Both the position numbers and the translations under genes were made by a program. This document shows positions 45,735-55,360 of a stretch of 64,000 bases of DNA, in pieces. The stretch is from Scedosporium boydii (lineage: Eukaryota > Ascomycota > Sordariomycetes > Microascales > Microascaceae). Numbering within the stretch: the first letter of the stretch is position 1; each line of letters starts with the position of its first letter. Location of the stretch: contig NJFT01000081.1 of assembly GCA_002221725.1 (NCBI GenBank), positions 1-64,000 on the forward strand, given 5' to 3'. The notes below the pieces were generated by a model. The model worked only from the letters and a program-made list of their open reading frames with translations, was not told where the DNA came from and searched no databases.

Positions 45735-46567
45735 AGCATCCTCGGCAGAACCGGGTTGCCGGCAAACCCAGGCACGAACTCTAGCAACAGCCGCCGGAGG
45801 GTATGTGTGGGGACCTCGCGCGATCTGCTAGCCCATCCGTATCCGGAGAGGGCGGCGTCGTGGGTGGATTTTCATCATCGGCCGGCCGGTTTCAATCCCT
45901 GGTGGTGGATTGTCCGCATAAGGTTCCGTAGTCTTCCGAAGACAAAAACACAGGCCTCTTGGTCGTGAGTCGGAGGTTCATTTTCCCGTTGTTCGAGTCT
46001 GTGATGCAGGCCATTTCTCGCTTGGCTAGTGAGAACATCGATGACAGAGCTACAGAGGATCGCACGGTCACTCATCGAGGCTCTATGGCCCTTCCAACCG
46101 ATTCTCATGGCTCGGCCATCGAGGAACAAAGCCATCTCGATGGCGAGGGCCCGTTATGGAGACACGCTTAACTCAACGGCAGCAGAAACTCAAGGTCTTA
46201 CGGATCGGGCGAGTGAAGCAGCAAAGAGTATGCAAGACTTCGTGGACATGGATAAAATGTGGATGTGGGTGCACAAGGGAGAAGAATCTTCTCCCAAGCA
46301 ACCGAACTTTATTTCACAGAATAGCTGATATATTGTTGAAAGCCTGACCTGACATATATCTTGATGTTTCTCTCCTTCTTGCTTCGTGCTTGTCCTGTAA
46401 TATCATTTTGGAAGTGCAGCCGATTATATAGGAGTAGACAGACTATAAAGTATTAATCGATTTCATTTTCCTTCGTAGCAGAAGCTGGCCTATTAATAGA
46501 TCAAGCACGGCTAGAGTATTAAGGCTCCTACTGAACCTGAAATATCAAGAAAATAAAAGGGAAAAAA

Positions 46568-46612
46568 GAGCAAAAAGAGCAAAAAGAGCAAAAAGAGCAA
46601 AAAGAGCAAAAA
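46568..46612. repeat. Minisatellite, GAGCAAAAA x5
   Basis: Five perfect tandem copies of a 9-bp unit. The 9-bp unit keeps a reading frame, so an open frame on the minus strand reads Ser-Phe-Cys repeats, but there is no sign that it is a gene. Confidence 0.9.
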
Positions 46613-47514
46613 GATGGCATGCGTTGCTCTGGTTGGACTTCGAACTCGAAGCAATTCCCCGCTGGGCACATAGCGACGAAAAATACCTTTTTTTTCTTCT
46701 TTCTTTCTAGCTTTCTGAGCACTCCAATTGACCGCTAGGCCACTTGGTTGCAGTGTTGGTGCTCGAGCTACTCGGTTGGGAGTTCTTGCCATGAACTCAT
46801 ATATATAAAGCATAGAGTAGGGATGAGATGTGTCGACGAAGGTAAGTAAGGCGCGGCTTCCTTTGCCTTATTATGTTTAGGTGATTAAGAAGTATAGCCG
46901 CAGTATTTTCGGCCCATGGTTGGAACTGTAGTTATGCCCTGGTATCCCACAGGTATACAGGGCAAGCCTTCTGTCGACTACTCCTCTGTCATCCAGAACT
47001 ATTTCCACTTCTATCCTCGGGCGTCCTAGCAGGCATAACAAGTTCATCTCACAATCTATATTGGGATACATCACCCATGGCCTTCAAAAAATAGTACGAC
47101 TGCGAGACCTCGTACATCTGCATCTCTAAGGACGACATTTGGTTGTCGTAGAGGATGGTGCTGGGCAAGTCTCAGGAACAGCTCTATTACGCCTCAAGGC
47201 GTTGAGCAGGGGCGGCGTGGCCTGGCTTGACAAGGCACCTCGAAACAGAACAAGAAACAAAAAACAAAACAAAACAGAACGAGGGTTCAGAGGCAGCTAA
47301 GCTGTAAAAGCGAGAGAGTGTTTTCTAGCCCACTCCGAGAAGGGAAATGGGTGTCGCAAAATGATTTTTGAACTCTCGTTACTTGATGCCGATGTCCTGC
47401 CATAATGAGCATTGAAGTCGATTCCGGCAACGCTGCCTTGGGCATCACATGACCAAACATATGCGTATGTCTTTGTCCCTTCCCATGTTCATGCCTTGTT
47501 GGCAAAACCAGGGG

Positions 47515-47606
47515 CCAGACCAGACGAGACCAGACCAGACCCATTCACTGCGTCAACCTGTCAACCTGCCAACCTGTGCTGTCGAACCTGTCCTGTCAAC
47601 CTGTCA
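47515..47606. repeat. Imperfect tandem CCAGAC and (C)AACCTGT repeats
   Basis: About four CCAGAC-like units (47515-47542) are followed by about five AACCTGT-like units (47552-47606). They lie 80-170 bp upstream of the ATG at 47686, so they could be promoter elements or simple slippage products. Confidence 0.7.
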
Positions 47607-47685
47607 GCTCCATCACCCAGACATTTTTAATATTATTTTTGTTATAAAAATAAGCTGTATTTTTTCACTCTTTACCCCGCCCAAA

Positions 47686-48247
47686 ATGCAGCCCATAACC
47701 CCAATGCGTATCATCATCCGAGCTTGCGCTGCCGACATTTCAGATACTCCAGAAGAGCGACCGTTCAAGCTTGGCGACGCATTCTGCAGACAGGAGTTGG
47801 GAAGGCCAATCAAGCCCAAGGTCCAGCTGCCAGTCTATGATAACATATTTTATTTGCCTAATTTTGACTCGCCGAAGGGCAATGCGTGGTTCATCTACGA
47901 CCTCTGCGTTACAGGCAGGGCAGACCTTTCGTCTATCCCTCACGCGGTGTATCTGGCTACACGACGCGGAGGCGATAATGGATCTTGGTATGCTCCTCTG
48001 TCCCTTGTGTCATCACATGATTTACGTGTGTCCCCTAACTATACTATCCTATAGGACATTTACGAAGCGCGAATCGTGGACCGAAACAGCAAGGAACTAT
48101 GCGAATATGTATATGTGGGGAGGTGCGGCAGAACAGGAGCAGCTAGTGAAACTAAAGCAAAAAAGCGCACTCCCCACGACCCAGGACGCTACCCCAGACA
48201 CCACCCCAGACCCAGGTAGTAACCATCGTCCAAAAACCACTCCATGA
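47686..48247 (+). CDS. Unrecognised protein, 2 exons, possibly longer
   Basis: I do not recognise this protein. Exon 1 runs 47686-47987 and exon 2 runs 48055-48247. The 67-nt intron has a GTATGC donor and an ATATCCTATAG-type end. The split Trp codon joins GDNGSW to TFTKRESW, giving 164 residues in this minimal model. The start is the ATG at 47686 (CCAAAATGCAG). Visible features are a compact, mixed hydrophobic/charged N-terminal 130 residues (PFKLGDAFCRQELGRPIKPK, AWFIYDLCVTG) and a Thr/Pro-rich tail. There is no signal peptide or membrane segment. The stop at 48245-48247 overlaps the ATG of the next open frame (48244), and spliced-looking coding sequence continues to 48693. The real gene may therefore be longer or frame-broken. 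It converges with the HNH nuclease gene. Confidence 0.45.
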
Positions 48248-48693
48248 GCATCATGACGTCTCGGGAGGCACGTGGTTTTTCACACGTCCTGTCGATCCAG
48301 GACTTACAAGTGTTAGAACCCACGCATGATTCCTTGGGTCAACAGATGACTGTTTCCGATGCTATTATGAAGGATATCGATGGTCATGAAATTGTCTACG
48401 AACCTCCCTTTCAAACGCCTATGTCCATGATTTCCCAAATTTCTGCCTGATATTTCATGTTCCACCGGGGCTACAGTTCAAGAAGTCACACCCCGTGGGA
48501 GGGTTTTCTCAGTCCCGAGGGTATGTACGAGGTAGCTTGGCTCTTATGAAAAGCTAACTTACTGACAGGTTCACAGGACGGAAAGGACGTGAGTTCATCT
48601 AGCCAGTCTGCGTTCACCACAATGCCCACCTTGATTATGATCATTCTAGCCCATCTCATCTCTCAACGGCTTGCAGAAGCCAACGGCCCTTAG
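48244..48693 (+). pseudogene. Continuation of the same locus, spliced but frame-discordant
   Basis: An open frame at 48244-48450 (MSIMTSREARGFSHVLS...) is protein-like. From about 48390 another frame takes over (AYVHDFPNFCLIFHVPPGLQ). It runs into two good introns, 48521-48568 (GTATGT, branch-like GCTAAC, GACAG) and 48589-48649 (GTGAGT, TTCTAG). Across both introns this frame stays open and ends at TAG 48691-48693, reading GFTGRKG then PHLISQRLAEANGP. The splice signals argue that this was a real gene. The frame change near 48390-48430 argues for a one-base lesion or a missed exon boundary. No family is recognised. Confidence 0.35.
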
Positions 48694-48807
48694 TATATCC
48701 CCAACCCTCACATTGACGGATGTCTGAGAAAAGAAAAATAGAGGCTGCTTCCGCCTTAATATATAATTCACTAGCCTCTGTATGCAGTCAACTCCGCAGA
48801 TGCGCGT

Positions 48808-49677
48808 CTAGCAGTAATCCAACATGGAAGACAACGCCGACTTCTCCGCCGAGGTAACGGTGAGGGCCCAGTAGTTCTTGACTCGGATCCAGCTCTTGGC
48901 ATAGGTGCAGTAGAAGCTGGTGAGAGGGGGCTTCCAGGAATCGGGGCTCTTGTCGCCCTTGCTCTGGTTGACGTTGTCGGTGACGGCCCAGAGCTGGGGT
49001 CGGTCGATGTCGTTGGCGAATTGCTCGCGCTTGGCGGTGGTCCAGGAGGAGGCGCCGGACTGGAAGGTGTCAGCGGGCGTGAAATGCGAAGAAGCGTCGT
49101 TGATAAACGGTTTCAAGGACGTGAGTGGAATGAAGAAGGGAAGATGGTAAAACTTACGATCCAGGCGTTCTTGAGAGGGACCATGTGGTCAATGTCTACG
49201 TCAGACGCCGCAGTCCAGGTCGCACCATCGTAGGGACTCTTCCAAGTTCCAGAGGTGGCCGCGCAAGCCGAGTCAGTTACGACACCGGTGCCATCACGCT
49301 TGAGGACGTACTCCCTGCAGAGAATTGATTCGCTTAGTAAAACAGACGCCAAAATCTAAAAGAGCATGAATAAAAGCATGTCGTACCTGGTGTTGCAAGT
49401 GCCCGAGACGGTATGCCAGTGAGGGAAGAGATCACGGCTGTAACCGGTGCCGCTACCAGAGGCAGCCACGGTGAGCGCGGCGAGCTGGGTGCGTGCGGCC
49501 GACTCGGTGGGGATACCAGGCTTTTATAAAATTCCGAAGCATTAGCTTTATACTGCAAATCTCGGGGAAGGATTTCTTGAGGATCATCTGCGCTTTGCAA
49601 CGTACAGGAGTGGGAGCAGGGGCCGCGAGGGCGAGAGCGCCCCAGGCGATGACGGCGGTGATGGCGGAGGTCTTCAT
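48808..49677 (-). CDS. Secreted HNH-type (DUF1524-like) nuclease, 4 exons
   Basis: This encodes a 204-residue predicted extracellular nuclease of the His-Me finger fold. Exons are 49677-49606, 49520-49387, 49314-49158 and 49059-48808. The three introns are 85, 72 and 98 nt, with donors GTACGT, GTACGA and GTAAGT. The signal peptide is MKTSAITAVIAWGALALAAP, encoded wholly by exon 1. The catalytic core is DVDIDHMVPLKNAW with Asp111-His112. Downstream, PQLWAVTDNVNQSKGDKSPD supplies the Asn/Lys/Asp of the beta-beta-alpha metal fold. SFYCTYAKSWI and conserved cysteines complete the family pattern. Fungal homologues are annotated as secreted DNA-degrading enzymes or DUF1524 proteins. The exon-4 acceptor was placed at 49060 because it joins AWI directly to SGASSWTTAK, as in relatives; an alternative start at 49116 lacks this continuity. 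A role in nutrient DNA scavenging or microbial competition is inferred. Confidence 0.9.
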
Positions 49678-52376
49678 TGTGGACAAAGATTTGAGTGGTA
49701 TCTTCTGGCCTGGATAAGAGAGCTCTTCGTGACGGGCATTACGACGGGAGAGGGGAGATATCTTGACATTTTATATTCCAGGACCTTTGTGTGTCTCGAG
49801 TAGCATGTCATCGCGATGAGATACCATCGCACATTGGCTCAGCGCAGAAATGGTAGTCTCGACCACACACCGCATCGCAACCACAACATAACCAGCGACA
49901 TACTTGATGTCAATTACCTCGTCCCTCCAAAGAAACTCAGTCTTGGGCAGCACAACGTCGCATTTTCCCCAGTTGACATCCCCCTCCAATGTCATTCGGT
50001 GTCCCATCTAGTTTGGTGTTGATTACCCCTGTTGGGAGCAGTCCCAGCCACTTTGAGCCTCCGATTGGCCGAAGCGCATCACCACCTCCCTCCCAACCAA
50101 TGCTCACCTTCGAGAACCAGGGATCTGCATGTCATCGGAAAGAAATGTCATCAAAAAGAGAGCAAATCAAGAACCAGGGGTCTGCGTCTGTGCTGTCTTG
50201 TTTTGTTAATGGTATGCAGCCAACCCTGCAGGAGAGTCTGCCCATCTACCGAGTCTATTCTCGAATGAAGATAATCATCAAGCTGTCGACTCGAATATCC
50301 CCTCCCCCACCCGTCCCGATAACCAGTGATAAAGGCAGATGGTTGCACGTTATCTTTACCGTTGCATTAGCTAGCGGGAGGGTCCTTTGGTCCTTGCCCT
50401 GGCGTGAAGGTGGGGGGAAATCCGGCAACCAACTTCCCACTTTTGCAGATTATCTTGGAATGGAAGAGGCGGGAGAATCTTGATGGAAGGGTTCAACTTC
50501 CTCTTTGGGGCCGATTCTTCAAGGTCGAAAGGCTGCAGGGGGGCATTTAAAACACGCACCAACGTCCACATGGAGAATTGAGGTCTACTGAGTACTACTC
50601 ATCGTTGACCCCTCCTCGAGCGAGTTCTTTTCTCCCAGCCTGGCTCCTAGACTCACCCTCCGTATTTGGTAGATATCCCCGCGGGCCTTACCCAACGGTC
50701 TCCCATTACGGTCTCGTGCATCGAGGGTGCCTCTTCTCATATCTAATCGCATATCAACTCCCCACGTGGGTTTGATTTGAGAGATAACAATGAACATTGC
50801 AAAAGGTCGACACAGATGCCGTCCACGTAATCCTGGATCAGACTCAGCTGACATGACAATCAATATCTCAAACTTGCCGTCTCCGCCCAAGCCTCGCTCA
50901 TCTGCTTTTGAACTTTCTTCTCTCAATTGACACCGAGGCAAACACTTCAACCCGGTGTCATGTCAGCTATGCCTCTCCGACACTCGGGCTCACAGAGCAC
51001 CCTGTTCTCCCAACACTAGCCAGATACATCATGGGTTCATGATCTTCTGCGGGGAAGAAAAGCCACAGCCGTCGTTGAGTTCTCACGCGGAGCCAAGAAC
51101 GAGCCATGAAGTCGGACAATAGTGGGTAGCCCGCCTAGCTTGAATATGACGCGCTTTTTCCGAATGCACTCACCGAGATGAGGTTGTGTGCCGGCTGGGG
51201 ACAATACACCGCTCCTATATCCAAGACATTGAAGTAAAATGAGGAAGTGCAAGCATCAAAGCTGGGACGAACAAATCCCCTTCTTCGCAAAGACCTCGTG
51301 GGCTTTGAGTTTAAGAAGGTATGATCCAAGCTTTGGACGCAGTCTAGGTCGACGGGAGTGGCAGGCACCTGGGCAAGGTATCGAAGGTCATCTTCCTCTC
51401 GGGATTCTTGAAAATCCAATCCTGGATCCCGGGCAGTAGGAAAATGCCGCATTCCGGAGACTTCGGGGCCGGAACGGGGGTGGGGGACCGAATCAAACAT
51501 TCTTTTTTTTCCCCCTCGGACGGCCCGACCCGTGCCAGAGCACCGCATTGCCCGGCCTAGCACGGCTGCTAGGTATTGCTAAGCATATAAATGGCTCCTA
51601 AATCCGCCCAGATACTATCGGAAAGGAAATCTCAGGGTCGTAATTGGGTCAAAGGGAAGGAAAGAAATAAATCCTTTCGAGCCCTCTGCCGACCATCCTC
51701 GAAGCCCTCAACCTCATTCCAAATCCTAAATCGCCCTCCTCCACAGCTCCGTCCGGAGCTTCAGAATATTGAATACTACGGCCCATGGACACGATGGAAA
51801 TAGAGATATTAAAGATGAAGGGCGAGAACAGGCGAGTCTCTGGGACGCATCCACAAGTACGGAGTATTTACACGCAGATCTTGAAAGGGCAATAGGTAAC
51901 TGCATGACGCACAAATTGCCGTCAGCCATTCCCCGGTTGTGCTAGACCATGCTTAGTGAACCACAGCTAGAAGTGTAGTCTGAGCCTCTGAACCACACCC
52001 TTAAAACAGAAAATCTTCTTTAAGGGTACGGGGTTAACTGTATTTTATAGCCAGACTACTATACCCACATTTTGGGAGAGGGGAAAACTCATTCTTTCTT
52101 CGCCGAGTTTCTATTGGACCACATTGGGCTGCATATGGTGAAGCTGTGGCTGTACACAGCCTGGTCTGCGATGCTGGGGTGCGTGATGTTGGGCTGCCAG
52201 CACATCAGTCAATTCCACATTCTCTTTTTCGCTGCGCCTCAAAGGCTTGTGAGGTAGATTTAATCGAGTGAATCCACGTCTTGGGCAACGGCCAGATTTG
52301 GACTCAATCCCACTACTTTCTGCTGCCTCGGCCGAGCGGGTCTCACTGTCGATTGCCGTCTTCTTGCTCCATATCT
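49678..52376. other. Divergent intergenic region, no gene seen
   Basis: This lies between the HNH nuclease gene (-) and NLR 2 (+). Several open frames of 60-160 codons lie on both strands without recognisable features. A TACGGAGTA motif lies at 51858-51866. Confidence 0.5.
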
Positions 52377-55360
52377 ATGGAGGCCACCGGGGTCGCTTTG
52401 GGAGTTGTTGCTCTCTTGGGCATTTTCAAAGACTGCATAGATCTATTTTCCACCATATCTGCGGCGAAATCCCTCGGCAGAGACTATGAGCTTCTCAATA
52501 CCAAACTAGATATCGAGAAAACTCTGCTGCTACAATGGGCAGAGCGTGTGAGGCTTCTACAGCCGAACAACTATGACTCTCGATTTGACGATCCGGTCAT
52601 CAATAAAGCCGTAGCGAGCATTCTTGCCGCGGTGCAGAGGCTTTTGAGCGAGAGTACTACTCTCCAACAGAAGTACAGCCTGGAACGCGTCGACGCAAGG
52701 ACGGAAGTCGTACCAACTATGAGCGTGACGAGGATGGACCAGTTCCTCCGCGAATTTGAGAAGCTCAACTCGCGCATTCATACCACCCAAATTCAATCTT
52801 CGACCAAGCAACGCTTCTTCTGGGTTGTCAAGGACAGAGAGAGGTTTTCAGGATTGATCCAAGAGCTGTCCAATTTCGTATCCAAGCTACACAATGTGAT
52901 GCCACCTATCCACCCTGAAGCCACCATCGACTACATGACCGCTAGCGACCTTAAGGCAATACTACCGATTCGACGCTTGCAGCTCATTTTGGACGCCGCT
53001 AGGGATCACGAAAGCCCAATTGCGGACCTTGCAGAGAGGGCTATTACAGAAAGATGCCAAGAAAGTGTTCTTCGCCGCCTGTGGTTTCGGAAAGTCGACG
53101 ACCGCAGGAACAACATTCGGGATGCTCATTACAGAACGCTTCGCTGGGCGCTGAATCCTCCGCAATCTGGCGTAGAGTGGGATGACTTATCCCAATGGCT
53201 GCGGGAGGGCTCTGACGTTTACTGGATTTCCGGAAAAGCCGGGAGCGGCAAGTCGACCCTGATGAAATACCTCTATGGCCATCGCCAGACGATCTCGCTT
53301 CTCCGGGCTTGGGCCGGCGAGCGGCGCCTGGTAATTGCGGGATTCTTTTTCTGGGGCTTCGGTACTCCGGAGCAGAAAACGCTAGAGGGATTGTCTCGAG
53401 GTCTCCTGTACCAGGTGTTGAACGCTGATCGTTCCCTAATTCCGCAGCTGCTGCCGGATATGTGGCGGGAAGCTCACTACGTCGATGAGGTTGCTCTAGA
53501 GTTCCCCTCGGACAGCGAGATGGAGACAGCCTTCTCCACTCTTCGAGACAAGGTGGTCAAAGATAGTTTTTTCTTCCTCATAGATGGCCTTGACGAATAT
53601 TCCGGGAACGTTTTAGATGGTGTTAGATTCCTGAATTCCCTCGTCTCGAACGGCAACATAAAGGTCCTAGTCTCGAGCAGGCCGATACCTGCCTGCTTCC
53701 AATACTTTTCGAGCAAGAAAGGCCTTCGTCTGCAGGACCTCACTCGAGACGACATCAGGGATTACATCGACGACGTCATTGGAAGGCATCCACATACCCA
53801 AGAGTTAAATGCCATAGATCCTAATATCGTGCAAGGTATACTGAAGGACCTCACGGAAAAGGCGTCGGGGGTGTTCTTATGGGTTGTGTTGGCCTGTCGA
53901 TCCTTGCTGGAGGGGTTTGCTGCCTTTGACTACCCGGCGGAACTTAGGAAGCGGGTAGACGAGCTGCCACCCGAGCTTGAGAGCCTTTTCAAACACATGC
54001 TGGAAAAGGTTGAGCCACGTTACCGCCAAGAGGCCGCCCGGTTGTTGCGTGTTTGCTTCCAACAGCAGCTACGTGCTTCCCAGCCCCCCGAGGAGAGTGG
54101 GTACCATCTCCCACCGGGCGTCTACACGCTCGGGCTGGCGCTGGTTGACGAATACGAGTTGGATCTTGCACGAATACCACCTCCTCGGCTCCTCTCCCGT
54201 TCCGAGAGGCGGATGAAGTGCAAGATGCTAGAAGGGCGACTTAGAAGCAGATCGTGTAGTCTGTTGGAAGTCAGCCTCCCCAAGAAGGAGCCTGACCACT
54301 GTTTTTGTGAGCACGAGAGCGAAAAGCATGCGAGCGGTATTCGAGGCAGAGCGACCCCAGACAAGTTAGTCGATTCGGTGGTCGAATTTATGCATAGAAG
54401 CGTATTCGACTTTCTAAGCGGCCCGGGCGTTTGGGATCTCGAGTGTCTGCGGCTCGGCGACACCAACTTTGATGCGGATATCATGCTGTCCACAATAAAC
54501 CTTCACCTACTTTACCTGGCCTCGGGGAGCGCCTATCTTCGACCTAAACAGCTCGACGACCTGGCGGGAAAATGCCTGATATATATGAGACATGCGGATT
54601 TGGCATTTAGCGAGGCAACCATCACTGGTCTGTTACGCTTCTCCAGTGTGGTGTTCAAAGTGTCTCGGAGCCCTGTGCCTTTCATAATACCATCTAAGGA
54701 AAAGCAAAAGTACGAGTTTTTTGAGGTGATTGCGGACTCCTTCCAGCCGTCGAAAGAAGCGGAAGCCCAACTCGCATTCTTATCGCCGTTGAACTTGGAA
54801 TGATCAATACAGTCCGGAATTGGGGAGACAACTGGATCTCGAACCGTTCGCGGAGAGGACCGGTTCTGTTTCACGCTTTGCGGGCACCCTTTACCGGATG
54901 GCTCCATACCCTACGGTTCAAGGCTTCCTGCGACATGGTTGGATATCTGCTGGACAGTGGATGTGACCCCAACGAAGCTTTCGCAAAGGATTCCTTTTGT
55001 CAAACAACCCCCTGGATAACCTTGATCGAGAGTCAGTGCTTATACGGAGACTTGGACTTCACGTCGATTGACGTGGAAATTACGCGACGATTTTTAGAGG
55101 CTGGCGCCGTCGTGGATATGCCGGAAGGAGACCCAGTATTCGAAGGGTTCCGCGAGCTGGTTGAGTCTCTAATCCGAATACGACGTCAGGATGGCAATGC
55201 TGCATCAGAAGGTTCAACCCGAGCGCGCAGGGTGTCGCGATTACAGTGTGATGCGGTATTAAAACTCCTCGAGCCGCGAAACTCCCAAAGAAGTGGCAGA
55301 CAAAACAGCCCTAAGCAAGGCTTATTGAGCAAGATTCTAACGGCGATGGTATCGAAGTAA
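52377..55360 (+). pseudogene. HeLo-NACHT NLR gene (NLR 2), frame-broken near 3' end
   Basis: This encodes a fungal NLR whose N-terminus is a HeLo domain of the HET-S/LOP-B type, a membrane-targeting cell-death module. The start is the ATG at 52377. The first 808 residues run uninterrupted to a TGA at 54801-54803. HeLo features are GIFKDCIDLF (about 15-24), GRDYELLNTKLDIEK (34-48) and W54AERV. NACHT features are Walker A GKAGSGKST (286-294), Walker B FLIDGLDEY (400-408), and VLVSSRPIP. Further downstream are KASGVFLWVVLACRSLLEGF and a VEFMHRSVFDFL segment. The same C-terminal region continues in the -1 frame from about 54778: a LIAVELGM segment runs into a frame that continues to the stop at 55360 and contains an ankyrin-like part (MVGYLLDSGCDPNEAF). 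A one-base loss near 54778-54781 explains the break. The product is therefore truncated, or the base is an assembly error. The isolated 54800 ATG frame is not called as a separate gene. Confidence 0.87.

Larger units (their letters stand above)
45735..47685. other. Intergenic with 9-bp minisatellite and promoter repeats
   Basis: No intact gene is recognised. Some protein-like residues near 45960-46330 may belong to the decayed F-box locus. A GAGCAAAAA repeat lies at 46568-46612. CCAGAC and AACCTGT repeats lie at 47515-47606, just upstream of the next gene. Confidence 0.45.

Noticed and set aside
46568..46612. A CRISPR-like array or coding repeat from the 9-bp units
   Set aside because: The units are adjacent with no spacers, so this is a plain minisatellite; the genome is eukaryotic.
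46640..46760. A minus-strand stretch with an A-box-like TGGCCTAGCGG and a TTCGAA string
   Set aside because: The T-arm does not pair, the acceptor halves do not match, and the distance is too large without a clear intron.
54800..55360. A separate small gene starting at the ATG at 54800
   Set aside because: The sequence upstream of this ATG continues in the same frame as protein-like residues (LIAVELG), so the frame belongs to the NLR gene tail and the ATG is internal.
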